Positions 7,349-16,435 are shown, numbered from the stretch's first letter. The stretch: DNA of 64,000 nucleotides from DATEVL01 sp035281845 (GCA_035281845.1 DATEVL010000038.1:1-64000); one strand, 5' to 3'. The notes: a model not told the origin generated them from the sequence alone. Numbers and translations: made by a program.

Positions 7349-10300
7349 ATGCCACGCCTGGATCCGGTTCTCCGCCATGCGACCACCGCCCCGGCTTTCG
7401 ACCCGACAAAGATCCACCGCGAACGCCTGGTCGACCTGATCCACTCCCACCTCCCGAAGAAGCTGATCGTTGTCGCCGCCCCGGCCGGTTATGGCAAGAC
7501 CACGCTTCTGGCAGACTTCACCGCCCACAGCGATTTCCCGGTGTTCTGGGTTCGGCTGACACCCGCCGATCACGACGAGCGGCGCTTGGCGGAGCTCATC
7601 GTGGCCACCCTGCGCCGCCGATTCCGCCGCGTGATGAAAGAGACCCGGCTCAACGCCTTGGCCGGTGCCACCCCGGAGGCGCTCGGCCGGGCCCTGGGCG
7701 AAGCAATGGGCGCCGTGGGGGAACCCTTCGTCCTGGTTCTGGACGATGTCCACCACCTGAATCCCTCTCGGCCGGCGTTGGGCCTGATGGACGCCATGTT
7801 GGAGGCGATGCCCGTCGACGCCTCCTTGATTGCCGCCGGGCGGGAGGTTCTGGAGGTCTCGCTGGCGAAGCTCATGGCGCAAGAGAGCCTGGCGGGAATG
7901 GGGCCGCAAGATTTGTCCCTCACGGAGGAGGAACTGCGGGCCCTCGCCGCTCAACGCGGGGCCAGCGCCCTGAGCGACCGGGATTTCCTGCGGATCCTGG
8001 AAGACACCCGCGGTTGGCTTGCCGGGGTCCTGCTCTCTGGCGTTCTTCAGGGAAGGAAGACGGCCGGGCCGATCGATCCGACGCGTCCGTTGGTCCACGA
8101 CTACCTGGCGTCGGTCGTCCTCAACCGGCAGCCCGAGGTACTCCGTTCCTTCCTTCTCGATTCGTCCGTCTTGCCCTTCATGACCGCCGACGCCTGCGAT
8201 CTTGTGCTGCGGCGCAGTGACAGCTCGCGCATGCTCACCCGCCTGGCGAGGGAAGGCATCTTTGTCACGGCCTCGATCGAGACCCCGCGGACGTACGAGT
8301 TCCATCCCCAATTCCGCGATTTCCTGCTGGCCACATTGGAGGAGAGCGACCCGGCCCGCCTTCAGCGCGTCCGGCTCCGGGCCGCCCGCTACGCCGAACG
8401 GACCGGCCAGGTGGAACACGCAGTCGAACTGTACGTCGACAGCCATCAACCCCAACGGGCGTTGCGACTGGCCGAGCGTCACGCCAAGCAGATGTTCGAC
8501 CAGGCGCGCGTCCAGACCCTTCAAATGTGGACAGAGCGGCTGCGGCAGGCCGGCGCCGAATCGCCGGTGGCCTTGCGCTACCTGGCCGTAGCCTATGCGG
8601 ACCTGGGCCAGATCGCCCAAGCGGAGAACTACCTGGATCGGGCCGCACGCGCCCTGGAGAAGGAACCGGCCTCCGGCATCCAGGCCCTGCTGGAAAACGC
8701 GAGCGCGCTGGTTGCCTTCTACAAGGGGGACTATGCAGCAACCCTTCGCCGGGCCGATGCCGCGCTCGACCTCTTGGCCGAGGATGGGGACCGAGGGCAG
8801 CGAGCGCACGCCCTGATCCTGAAGGCCTCGGCTCTGGCCAGCCTGCCGGGCCGAATCCCCGAGGCCGAGGCCGCTGCCGAGATGGCGTTTCCCATGGTGA
8901 AGGACGCCAAGGATCGACTGCTTTATGCCGACTGGCTCCGGATGCGAGCTACCGTCCACAAGGCGAAGGGCGAAGTGAGCCGGGCGAACGCCGCCGACGC
9001 CGAGGCCTATCGCCTGGTTCGCGAGGAGTCTCCGGCGCTCTCCCTGTCGTCTCACTTGAATAACCTTGGCGACAGCGCGCACCTCCTTGGGCGGTACGAC
9101 ACGGCCATCCAGCATTATTCGCAGGCCCTGCGAGAAGCGCGTTTGGTGGGAAGCGATCTTCGGGAAGCCGTCATCCTCTTCGGGATGGCCGATGTCTATA
9201 ACGATGTCGGGCTCGCCATCCAGGCGGCCGAACTGTATGGCGAAGGGCTCTCGGTGGCAACCCGCATCGACAGTCGACCCTGGATCATCTTCGGCTGCAT
9301 CCGCACTTCGGTGTTGTATCGCAGGCGGGGCCTGCCCGAGGTAGCTCGTGAATGGCTGAAGCGGGCTCGTCATCTTTCCGGGCCGGGCCGCCAGAACGAT
9401 TCCCTCGAGGTCGAAGAAGCATTCGCTCAATCCGTGAGCCGGCCGGCGGAAGCCGTCAGCGCCGCCGAGGCGCTGCTTTCCAGGCCGGAAGGCGCGCTCG
9501 AGTCCTCCGTTCGGACGGCCGCCTCGGTCGCCAGGGCTCGTGCCCTGCTCAGCCTGGGAGATCTCGAAGGGGTCCGGGCCTCGATGAGCGAGGCGCTCAA
9601 TTGGGCCGGCCCGCGGGAGCAGGAACAGGTCATCGCTGCCGAGTTGCTCCACGATGCGGATCTGAGGAATGCCACCACGCGGATGTTCGGGGAACATCCG
9701 GTGATGGGGGTCACGCTCAATCGGGTCGAGACGATGCGCTCGTTCGAACGGCTGCAGGTTGCCGAACCGGCCGAACCGGGAGAGCAACCCGCCCGACTCG
9801 AGGCGCGCGCCCTCGGAGGCGCTCAGGTCAGCCTGGGCGGGCAGGAGGTCCGGCCCCTGAAGCCGCAGCTGCGTGAGATCCTGCTGTACTTGATCGACCG
9901 CGGCTCGGCCTCGCGGGACGAATTAGGCGAAGTCTTTTGGCCCGCCTCCCCACCCGGGAAGCGCAACGCCAATATCCACATGGCGATCCATTCCCTGCGC
10001 CGCTCCTTGGGCAGGGAGGTTGTGGAGTCGGACGGCGGGACGTATCAGATCACTCCGGCGTTGGAGGTGACCTACGATGTCGCCAGCTTCCGCCGGGCGC
10101 GTGGAGTGGCCCTGTCGCTGCCTCGCGGCGACCCCCGTCGGTACTTCGCGCTCACCGAAGCGGTCAATTCCTACACCGGGGAGTTCCTTCCCGAGGTTTC
10201 CAGCGAGTGGGCGACGGTTCGCCGCCGCGAACTCGAAATCCATTATCTGGAAGTCCTCTCCGGCTTCGGCGAAGAGGCCCTGACTCGCGACTTGCCGCAA

Positions 10301-10507
10301 CGCGCCGTCGAACACATTCGCCGGGGCCTGGCGATCGACCCCTATCGCGACGACCTGAACGCCCAGTACATGGAGGCCTTGGGACGCCTGGGGCGACGAA
10401 GTGAGGTCGTCGCCCACTACCAACGCTACACCAACCTCCTGGATACGGAGCTCGGCCTGGATCCTCCTCGAGAGGTTCGCGAGCTCTACGCCCGATTGAT
10501 CCGCTAG
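7349..10507 (+). CDS. STAND ATPase transcriptional regulator, MalT-like with C-terminal winged helix and BTAD domain
   Basis: A 1052-residue regulator. The N-terminal NTPase has Walker A APAGYGKTT (44-52) and a Walker B region FVLVLDDVHHL (about 128-138) as in MalT/LAL proteins. The middle (about 350-800) is TPR-like helical repeats, a typical ligand- or protein-sensing superstructure. The C-terminal about 235 residues form an OmpR-like winged helix with RDELGEVFWP and NIHMAIHSLRRSLG, followed by a bacterial transcriptional activator domain as in SARP proteins. ATP-dependent oligomerisation on inducer binding is known for the family; the inducer here is unknown. Probable targets are its own operon and the genes at 10877-11664. 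Confidence 0.9.
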   Translation: MPRLDPVLRHATTAPAFDPTKIHRERLVDLIHSHLPKKLIVVAAPAGYGKTTLLADFTAHSDFPVFWVRLTPADHDERRLAELIVATLRRRFRRVMKETRLNALAGATPEALGRALGEAMGAVGEPFVLVLDDVHHLNPSRPALGLMDAMLEAMPVDASLIAAGREVLEVSLAKLMAQESLAGMGPQDLSLTEEELRALAAQRGASALSDRDFLRILEDTRGWLAGVLLSGVLQGRKTAGPIDPTRPLVHDYLASVVLNRQPEVLRSFLLDSSVLPFMTADACDLVLRRSDSSRMLTRLAREGIFVTASIETPRTYEFHPQFRDFLLATLEESDPARLQRVRLRAARYAERTGQVEHAVELYVDSHQPQRALRLAERHAKQMFDQARVQTLQMWTERLRQAGAESPVALRYLAVAYADLGQIAQAENYLDRAARALEKEPASGIQALLENASALVAFYKGDYAATLRRADAALDLLAEDGDRGQRAHALILKASALASLPGRIPEAEAAAEMAFPMVKDAKDRLLYADWLRMRATVHKAKGEVSRANAADAEAYRLVREESPALSLSSHLNNLGDSAHLLGRYDTAIQHYSQALREARLVGSDLREAVILFGMADVYNDVGLAIQAAELYGEGLSVATRIDSRPWIIFGCIRTSVLYRRRGLPEVAREWLKRARHLSGPGRQNDSLEVEEAFAQSVSRPAEAVSAAEALLSRPEGALESSVRTAASVARARALLSLGDLEGVRASMSEALNWAGPREQEQVIAAELLHDADLRNATTRMFGEHPVMGVTLNRVETMRSFERLQVAEPAEPGEQPARLEARALGGAQVSLGGQEVRPLKPQLREILLYLIDRGSASRDELGEVFWPASPPGKRNANIHMAIHSLRRSLGREVVESDGGTYQITPALEVTYDVASFRRARGVALSLPRGDPRRYFALTEAVNSYTGEFLPEVSSEWATVRRRELEIHYLEVLSGFGEEALTRDLPQRAVEHIRRGLAIDPYRDDLNAQYMEALGRLGRRSEVVAHYQRYTNLLDTELGLDPPREVRELYARLIR

Positions 10508-10876
10508 GCCGGAATTACCGATGAGGACCACGTGGCTGGAGGCACCTCCGGACCCGTCCCTTCCGAGGCAAGGTGGCCGCACGCGTGAATCCAGGCTATT
10601 CTTCCTATTTAGTATAAAAGTATGAAGACCTATTCGAAATTCCCAATGTCGTCCTTCGGCTGCCTAAAGGTTGAGAACCCGTTGAGAACCCCTGTGTACT
10701 GTCAAGCCGATATTTGGAGAGGGAGGCGAGATCATGGCACGCGATCCAGTAGGTGGTCGGTAAGGCGTAATCTAAGCAGTTCAATAGAAAGTCGGTTGCC
10801 AGGCAGCGAGGATTTCGCTTAGCTGCCTTTTGTTTTATACCGGCCTCATGCCGGACCAAGGACACAGGAGGAAACC
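10508..10876 (+). other. AT-rich intergenic region with candidate leader/small RNA
   Basis: After the regulator gene the composition drops sharply in GC (about 10590-10840). It contains a TATAAA-like -10 (10613-10618), a direct repeat of GTTGAGAACCC (10673-10683 and 10685-10695 region) and an intrinsic terminator (10801-10835). A 66-codon open frame here (10622-10822) has no recognisable protein character. The best reading is a transcribed noncoding leader or small RNA ahead of gene 10877. Confidence 0.4.
10801..10835 (+). terminator. Intrinsic terminator upstream of the small-peptide gene
   Basis: AGGCAGC (10801-10807) pairs with GCTGCCT (10822-10828), with an inner AGCGA/TCGCT alternative, and is followed by a T-rich run (TTTTGTTTT). 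It sits 40 bases before the ATG at 10877, so it could end a small RNA or act as an attenuator. Confidence 0.7.
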
Positions 10877-11170
10877 ATGTCCATGCAAGCGTTGAACCGT
10901 CTGGTGGCACGATCGATCGTCGACCCTTCCGTCCTTCAGGCTTTTGGCGCCGGGCAGATCGGCCAGGTCCTGGGCGAAATGGACTTCTCGGCCGACGTGC
11001 GGCACACCCTGGTCGGCCTCGAGAGCGGCTCATGGGCCGAGTTCGCGATCCAGGCCTACCGGGTCGTGAAAGCGACTGAGAAGCCGGCTGTCCGCATCGA
11101 GCTGCCGTCCCCGCTCGAGGGTCTGATCGAAGCACAGCAGAAGCGCTCTGACGTCGGGCGAGTGGCGTGA
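10877..11170 (+). CDS. Small protein resembling RiPP-leader/Os1348-type families
   Basis: A 97-residue protein with AGGAGG 4 bases before the ATG. The region RLVARSIVDPSVLQAF, then a D-F-S turn and GLESGSWAEFA, resembles the GRAxVDPxFR..LL pattern I recall in Os1348/Franean1_4349-type precursor-like proteins, but it has no obvious Cys/Ser-rich core (one PSPLEGL segment near the end). It overlaps the following IrrE-like gene by 4 bases (GTGA). Function is unknown; it could be a peptide substrate, a signal or a partner of the downstream protein. Confidence 0.55.
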   Translation: MSMQALNRLVARSIVDPSVLQAFGAGQIGQVLGEMDFSADVRHTLVGLESGSWAEFAIQAYRVVKATEKPAVRIELPSPLEGLIEAQQKRSDVGRVA

Positions 11171-11664
11171 ACCCCGTCACTCGAGAAGAGCGCCGCTGGT
11201 TCCTGCACTGCCTGGCCCAGGGGCTCTTCGAGTACATGGGAGTGGCCGCGCCTCCGGTTCCGGTCGAGGGGCTGCTCCATCACCCGCCGGAAACGTACCG
11301 CGAGGACTTCGGCGTCGTCGATATGTACTCGACCCTGTGGGACGCCACCTTTGCCCGTCCGCCCAACGGCCGGGGAAGCGTCTTCGTCCGGATCGATCTC
11401 AGTCCGTCCGAACGCCGCTTCGCCCTGGCGCGGGAAGTGCTGAGCGCGCTGATTACCAGCCGCCACGGCCGGGCGATGGGCCTGGTGCAAATGCTCATGG
11501 CCGATCTCAAGGACTCCGCCGAGTATTTCGCCCGTTGCTTGCTTGTTCCCGAAGCCCTGCTGCAAGCTTTCCGCAGGCGGGGCGGGGACGTGGCGGATTT
11601 GGCGGAGCGCTTTGGCATCCCGTCCAGCGCAGCCGGATTGCGCTGGGAAGACTCGACCGCGTAG
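11167..11664 (+). CDS. ImmA/IrrE-like protein lacking the zinc-protease motif
   Basis: A 165-residue protein with the IrrE/ImmA layout: SPSERRFALAREVLSALI stands where active relatives have RFTLAHELGHLLL, followed by YFARCLLVPEALLQAF and an LAERFGIPSSAAGLR segment like the usual LA..FGVS..A..RL. Both metal-binding histidines of HExxH are missing (R and A), so it should not be a protease as it stands. A binding or scaffold role for the co-encoded small protein is plausible. GTG start overlaps the previous stop by 4 bases. Confidence 0.6.
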   Translation: MNPVTREERRWFLHCLAQGLFEYMGVAAPPVPVEGLLHHPPETYREDFGVVDMYSTLWDATFARPPNGRGSVFVRIDLSPSERRFALAREVLSALITSRHGRAMGLVQMLMADLKDSAEYFARCLLVPEALLQAFRRRGGDVADLAERFGIPSSAAGLRWEDSTA

Positions 11665-11858
11665 TTCACCCCCGACGCGGCGCGGGTCCGGACACGGGTG
11701 AGCGGCCTGGGCGAACGCCAGGTAACACCTTAGGTTGCGTCGGGCTCGGCCGCGCTTCCATCCAGCGCGCGCTGGCACTCAACTTGCACGGAGCACGGCT
11801 TGTTGGCGGCATGGGTATAATCCGCCGCCGGCCATGAGACGCGTGTGTCAGGTGCCCG
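11665..11858. other. Intergenic region with TATAAT promoter element
   Basis: No gene seen. TATAAT at 11816-11821 is the likely -10 for the TolB-like/M23 operon starting at 11859; no clear -35 is visible. Confidence 0.45.
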
Positions 11859-13778
11859 GTGACATCCCCCGCCGGTAGTCCGCAACCTCGGCCCCGGATC
11901 TCCTTTCGGGCCTGGGCTTTCCGACTGTTCGTTTTGCTGGCGGTCGTGCTGATTGCCCTCCTTGCACGGGCAGGGCTGGCCACCGGGGGGCCGCCTCCCA
12001 CATCGCTCGACCCAACATTGCTCGCCCTGGCAACTCTGGTGGCCAATCCAGCAACACCCAGCGCCACCTCCGAGTCCTCCGGTGGGTCGATCCAGCCGCT
12101 TCCGACTCGCACAACCATTTCCGGGACCTTGGTGTACTCCGCGCGGGAGGCTGGCCGGTCCCACCTGTGGGCGATTTCCCAAGGCGACCCGGCGCCGACC
12201 CGTCTCACCACCGGGGATTTCAACGACCGCGAACCTGCCGCCAGCCCGGACGGTCGCTTCGTGGCCTTCGCCTCAGATCGCAATGGGGGATGGGATCTGT
12301 ATTTGCTTGACCTGGTCTCGGGCGAGGTCCGCCAATTGACTCAGACGACCTCCTTTGAAGGCCAGCCCACCTGGTCACCGGACGGCGTCTGGCTGGCGTA
12401 TGAGTACTACGCCGGCGAGGACCTCGACATACGGATCCTCCCCGTCGATGGCAGCGAGAACCCGATCCAGCTCACCGACGCCCCTTCGATGGACTCGTCC
12501 CCCAGTTGGGATCCTGCCGGCAACCGGATTGCCTTCATTTCAGACCGGGACGGCCTCCCGGATGTCTATCTGGCCAACCTGCAAGACCCGAATGAGCGCT
12601 ATCTGAACCTGACTCACTCGGCCTTGATCTCGGAAGCCGATCCCGCCTTTGCACCCGACGGCAAATCCCTCGCCTACTCCGGCCGAGGCAATGGTTTCGA
12701 CTTCGTCTACGTAACGTCCCTGGAAAGCCAGAGTGGAGAAGCGAAGGAGATCGGCCTCGGACGCAACCCGGAGTGGTCGCCGGGCAGCGAGGCTTTGGGG
12801 GCGATACTCCCCTCCGCGCAGACCAGCCATTTCCTGGTTTACCCCGTCGTTTCGGCCGACCTCACCAGCGTCGGTTATCCATCGATCCGAGGCATCGAGA
12901 GCCTGGCGTGGTCGGCGGGGGGCCTCCCGCCGGAAGTAACCGGGTGGTCGCCCGAAGTCGTCGAGGCCCACGCAGGTGTCGTCTCGATCAGCGCACCCAC
13001 GGGAGCGCGGGTCGCCCTGACTCGGCTTGCGGGCGTGGACGCTCCCGCCCCGATGCTCTCGGATCTCGTTGACGATGCGTTCTCGGAGTTGCGCACCCGC
13101 GCAGCTCACGAAATTGGATGGGACGTCCTGGGAAGACTGGAGAATGCGTTCGTTGGAATCAACGCGCCGATGCCGCCTGGATTTTCCTACAACGATTGGC
13201 TGTACACCGGTCGGGCCTTTGCCCTAGACCCGGCCGCCCTGACTTCGGGACTCATCGAGGTCGTCCGGGAGGATTACGGCGCGGAGACGTACTGGCGGCT
13301 CTACCTGCGGGTGATCCCGCAAGACGGATCGCTGGGGGAGCCGATTCGTGTCCGACCATGGGATTTCAGCACTCGTTACACTGGCGACCCGACCACCTAC
13401 GATCGAGGCGGCTCCCTGAAGGAGACTTTGCCGGATGGTTACTACGTGGACTTGACGAAGCTAGCCGCCGACTACGGATTCGAACGTGTGCCGGCGATGT
13501 CCAACTGGCGGACGTACTTTCAGGCTGCCCGCTACAGCGAGTTCGCCCGCACCGACGGGCTGACATGGCTGAGCGCGATGCTGCAGATCTACCCACCGGA
13601 GGCGATCGTCACACCGACTCCGTATCGCACACCCACGGCGACGCCCACTCGCACGCTGGTGCCCACGCCGACTCCCTGGTACTGGCGCTGGATCCTCACC
13701 GCAACCGCGCTTGCGAAACCGAGCTCAACTTCGACTTCCACTTCACCTTCGATTTCGACCTTGACTCCGTCACCATGA
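11859..13778 (+). CDS. Membrane-anchored TolB-like beta-propeller (PD40 repeats)
   Basis: A 639-residue protein starting with GTG. Residues about 20-42 form an uncleaved signal anchor (FVLLAVVLIALLA), so the body is outside the membrane. From about 90 to 320 there are at least four PD40/WD40-like repeats with the SPDGxxxAF/AY signature (REPAASPDGRFVAF, QPTWSPDGVWLAY, PSWDPAGNRIAF, PAFAPDGKSLAY). The C-terminus is rich in TPTPT repeats, a linker or cell-wall-spanning composition. It overlaps the M23 lipoprotein gene by 4 bases (ATGA), so the two are coupled. Ligand unknown. Confidence 0.82.
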   Translation: MTSPAGSPQPRPRISFRAWAFRLFVLLAVVLIALLARAGLATGGPPPTSLDPTLLALATLVANPATPSATSESSGGSIQPLPTRTTISGTLVYSAREAGRSHLWAISQGDPAPTRLTTGDFNDREPAASPDGRFVAFASDRNGGWDLYLLDLVSGEVRQLTQTTSFEGQPTWSPDGVWLAYEYYAGEDLDIRILPVDGSENPIQLTDAPSMDSSPSWDPAGNRIAFISDRDGLPDVYLANLQDPNERYLNLTHSALISEADPAFAPDGKSLAYSGRGNGFDFVYVTSLESQSGEAKEIGLGRNPEWSPGSEALGAILPSAQTSHFLVYPVVSADLTSVGYPSIRGIESLAWSAGGLPPEVTGWSPEVVEAHAGVVSISAPTGARVALTRLAGVDAPAPMLSDLVDDAFSELRTRAAHEIGWDVLGRLENAFVGINAPMPPGFSYNDWLYTGRAFALDPAALTSGLIEVVREDYGAETYWRLYLRVIPQDGSLGEPIRVRPWDFSTRYTGDPTTYDRGGSLKETLPDGYYVDLTKLAADYGFERVPAMSNWRTYFQAARYSEFARTDGLTWLSAMLQIYPPEAIVTPTPYRTPTATPTRTLVPTPTPWYWRWILTATALAKPSSTSTSTSPSISTLTPSP

Positions 13779-14836
13779 GAACGAAACGTTTCGGCTTGAT
13801 CCTGGCCATAGCGCTTCTGGTCGGCGCTTGCGCACCTGCCGCCGAAGTCCCCGGGCCCGGAACCCCTCTGCCGGAGACCACGCCAGAGGAGCCCAACTCA
13901 CCTTCGGAGCCCGTGGCCACCATCGGCGCGGACGCCTCACGGTTGTCCGCCCCAGGGTTCGTCCAGGCTTCCACCGCATTCCCGGACGCCGTCGCCGGCT
14001 GGCGACCGCCACCCTACTCGGTCCCGTGGGCGCTCCGCCCCGAGGACCATTTCTACTTCTCTCGTCCGATCCCCTCGGGAGAGGTGAATTGGCCGCATCC
14101 CCGATTTCGGTATGGCGGTACCTTCTTCGGCGAGGAGAGCACGCACACCGGCGTCGACCTGGGAGCCAAACGCGACACACCTGTCCTGGCGGCCGGATCG
14201 GGTGAGGTTGTTTGGACCGGTTACGGCTTCTACCGCGGGATCCCCGACGAAGAAGATCCCTACGGCCTGGCCATAGCCATCCGGCATGACTTCGGCTACG
14301 AGGGTCAGCCGCTCTACACGGTTTACGCCCATCTCACAACGAGCGTCGTCTGGCGCGGGCAGCTGGTCGAAGGCGGCCAGGTGATTGGCACCGTCGGGGA
14401 TACCGGCCACGCCTCGGGCCCCCACCTGCATTTCGAGGTACGCCTGGGCGAGAACTACTATTTCTCGACCCGTAATCCGGAATTGTGGACGGCGCCGCCG
14501 GAGGGATGGGGGGTTCTTGCCGGCAGGGTCCTCGACACCTACGGGCGTCCCCTGGCCGAACAAGTCGTCAAAGTGACTTCGGTGGATACCAGTCAGGAAT
14601 GGGAAGTGTGGACCTACGCTCTCGGCACCGTCGTCTCGGATGCGGTCTACAACGAAAACTTCGTCCTGGGCGATCTTCCGGCAGGGCCGTATCAGGTCGA
14701 CATCGACTTCCAAGGCCTCATAAAAACGGCCTGGCTTTTCGTCCTCCCCGGGCAGACGACCTTTCTTGTCTTCCAGGGGACCAGCGGCTTTCGGATCGAA
14801 CCAACCCCAACTCCCTCCGCCCTCGTTTCCCGCTGA
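13775..14836 (+). CDS. M23 metallopeptidase lipoprotein with C-terminal CarboxypepD-reg-like domain
   Basis: A 353-residue lipoprotein: the signal LILAIALLVGAC puts the lipidated Cys at residue 19, followed by a PT-rich linker. The M23 (LytM-type) domain has THTGVDLG and HLHFEV, supplying the zinc ligands and catalytic His of peptidoglycan endopeptidases. The last about 100 residues (GRVLDTYGRPLAEQVVKV and on) look like a carboxypeptidase regulatory-like beta-sandwich. The ATG overlaps the stop of the TolB-like gene. A role in cell-wall or surface-polymer remodelling is inferred from the family. Confidence 0.87.
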   Translation: MRTKRFGLILAIALLVGACAPAAEVPGPGTPLPETTPEEPNSPSEPVATIGADASRLSAPGFVQASTAFPDAVAGWRPPPYSVPWALRPEDHFYFSRPIPSGEVNWPHPRFRYGGTFFGEESTHTGVDLGAKRDTPVLAAGSGEVVWTGYGFYRGIPDEEDPYGLAIAIRHDFGYEGQPLYTVYAHLTTSVVWRGQLVEGGQVIGTVGDTGHASGPHLHFEVRLGENYYFSTRNPELWTAPPEGWGVLAGRVLDTYGRPLAEQVVKVTSVDTSQEWEVWTYALGTVVSDAVYNENFVLGDLPAGPYQVDIDFQGLIKTAWLFVLPGQTTFLVFQGTSGFRIEPTPTPSALVSR

Positions 14837-15116
14837 AAGATCTAATCCCTCCTAGGCCACGGCCACCGAGGACCGGCGGGCCTTTCTTAGGGCGCGAATT
14901 GTGTGCGGAGTTGGTCGGCATCCTGAAGCGGTGGCGGGCGACCTGGGTCGGAGCGCCCCGAATCGGATGAGGCAGCATGACCCCCGCCCTTCCCGAACGG
15001 GACAAATTTCCGGACCGGCCAGGGCGGCCTGGTTGCAGGTCGACCAGTTATGTCAATAATGTTTGACTTGTCGCCGGTGAATGTGCTACTTTCGGCGGCT
15101 GACCCGAGAGCCAATC
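14837..15116. other. Intergenic region with weak terminator and a promoter
   Basis: A possible GC-rich hairpin followed by TTTCTT (about 14854-14886) may end the M23 transcript, though the stem is imperfect. TTGACT (15063-15068), 18 bases, TACTTT (15087-15092) is a good promoter for the hydrolase at 15117. No gene is seen. Confidence 0.4.
15063..15092 (+). promoter_or_regulatory. Promoter of the MBL-fold hydrolase / RNase H operon
   Basis: TTGACT, 18-base spacer, TACTTT, about 24 bases before ATG 15117. Confidence 0.5.
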
Positions 15117-15971
15117 ATGCGCGAACGAGTTGCCGACAACGTCTACGTCTTCACCAGCGAAATGTATGCCCAGGTCAACGCCGGGGTCATCGTGGGGCCC
15201 GGATGGTCGGTCGTGATCGACACGCTGGCCTATCCGGCGGAGACGCTTGAACTTCGCCAATTCGTCGAAAACGGCCTCGGCTCCCACGTCCGCTACTTGA
15301 TCAACACCCACTACCACGCCGACCACACGTTGGGGACCTGGCTCTTCCCTGGTGCGGTCGTGATCGGGCACGCCGAGTGCCGGCGGCTGCTGGATACCCG
15401 CGGTCGCCAGGCACTGCAGCAAGCCCAGCAGAACAACCGCGACCTGCGTGAAATCGAGATCGTCTTGCCGGAAGTCGTCGTGCGCAATGAGCAGATCAGC
15501 CTGCGAATAGGCCGCAAGCGCCTGGAGCTGATTCCTCTGCCTGGGCACAGCCCGGATGGGCTCGGCGTCTTGTTGGTGGAGGACCGGGTGCTGTTTGCCG
15601 GAGACGCCATGATGCCTCTTCCCTCGTTGATCGACGGAGAGATCGAGGCGATGGCCGGCAGCCTGCGACAGATTCCCCGAATGAAACTCGAGAACCTGGT
15701 GCAGGGCCACGGCGAGGTCATCTTGCGCGGGGAGATTCCCAATGCCGTTCGCAGCAACCTGGCTTACCTGAGCGCGCTCGACCGCTATGTGCGGCGGGCG
15801 CATCGGCGCCGCAGCGCGCCCACGGACCTCGATCAGGCGCCCGTCGAGGATTTCGGCAAGAGTCGGATCCTGATGAATGGCCTGGCCGGTGATCTGCACA
15901 CGCGCAACTTGCAGGCGCTGTTGCATCGACAGGAAGGACGCAGCCGGCGATCCTCCGTCGGCAAGTTGTGA
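15117..15971 (+). CDS. Metallo-beta-lactamase-fold hydrolase
   Basis: A 284-residue MBL-fold protein. NTHYHADHTLG gives the HxHxDH zinc motif, LPGHSPDGLGVL the next His, FAGDAM the bridging Asp and LVQGHGEVI the final His, so both metal sites look intact. The most similar groups are SoxH/glyoxalase II-like hydrolases; the substrate is not evident. ATG 15117 was preferred over an upstream frame extension because it directly precedes the conserved RVADNVYVF start and follows a promoter at normal distance. It overlaps the RNase H gene by 4 bases. Confidence 0.85.
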   Translation: MRERVADNVYVFTSEMYAQVNAGVIVGPGWSVVIDTLAYPAETLELRQFVENGLGSHVRYLINTHYHADHTLGTWLFPGAVVIGHAECRRLLDTRGRQALQQAQQNNRDLREIEIVLPEVVVRNEQISLRIGRKRLELIPLPGHSPDGLGVLLVEDRVLFAGDAMMPLPSLIDGEIEAMAGSLRQIPRMKLENLVQGHGEVILRGEIPNAVRSNLAYLSALDRYVRRAHRRRSAPTDLDQAPVEDFGKSRILMNGLAGDLHTRNLQALLHRQEGRSRRSSVGKL

Positions 15972-16384
15972 AGTCGAAAGGGAGCGTTCGTCTCACCTTC
16001 GACGGCGGAAGCCGAGGAAACCCGGGGCCGGCCTACGGGTCCTTCCGCGTTCGGGGAACCGGCGCCGCCGCCGCCCTCCAGACGCTGCGCAGACTGCGCT
16101 TCCCCCAAGGGACCAGCAACGAGGCCGAGTACTGGAGTCTGCTGGAGGGGCTGCGCTGGACGATCAAAGAGGCCAGGGCCAAGCGGCTGTCCCCGGCGGA
16201 GTTGGACCTGAGCGTACATGGCGACAGCCTGCTCGTCATCCGTCAGTTGGAAGGGGAGTGGAAGGCACGCGACTCTCGCATGCGAAGGCTGAGAGACGAA
16301 GCCAACTCGTTGCTCGGCCGTTTCAAGCAGGTCCAATTGAGACATCGCCCGCGCGCGCAGTCCGTCGCCGAGTTCGGGCATTGA
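15968..16384 (+). CDS. RNase HI-like protein with altered C-terminus
   Basis: 138 residues, GTG start overlapping the previous stop (GTGA). FDGGSRGNPGP supplies Asp12, SNEAEY Glu54 and HGDS Asp86, three of the four metal-binding carboxylates of RNase HI. The protein ends at RAQSVAEFGH where normal family members carry an AD.LAN segment with the fourth Asp, so that residue is absent or replaced by Glu135. It probably removes RNA from RNA-DNA hybrids if still active. Its stop lies within the -35 of the ileS-operon promoter. Confidence 0.8.
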   Translation: MKSKGSVRLTFDGGSRGNPGPAYGSFRVRGTGAAAALQTLRRLRFPQGTSNEAEYWSLLEGLRWTIKEARAKRLSPAELDLSVHGDSLLVIRQLEGEWKARDSRMRRLRDEANSLLGRFKQVQLRHRPRAQSVAEFGH

Positions 16385-16409
16385 CCGCCGTCGCCGGGCG
16401 TGCCATAAT
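16381..16409 (+). promoter_or_regulatory. Promoter of the T-box-alaX-ileS operon
   Basis: TTGACC (16381-16386), 17-base spacer, extended -10 TGC-CATAAT (16401-16409). It overlaps the RNase H stop codon and lies just upstream of the T-box leader. Confidence 0.75.
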
Positions 16410-16435
16410 CCACGCTCAATTCGATACGCAGGCGT

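Noticed and set aside
6929..9787. 952-residue open frame on the minus strand opposite the STAND/BTAD gene
   Set aside because: It is low-complexity, Gly/Arg/Gln-rich and antisense to a gene with clear motifs; long shadow frames are expected at this GC content.
10622..10822. 66-codon frame in the AT-rich leader
   Set aside because: No ribosome binding site, no protein-like pattern, and it ends inside the terminator stem.
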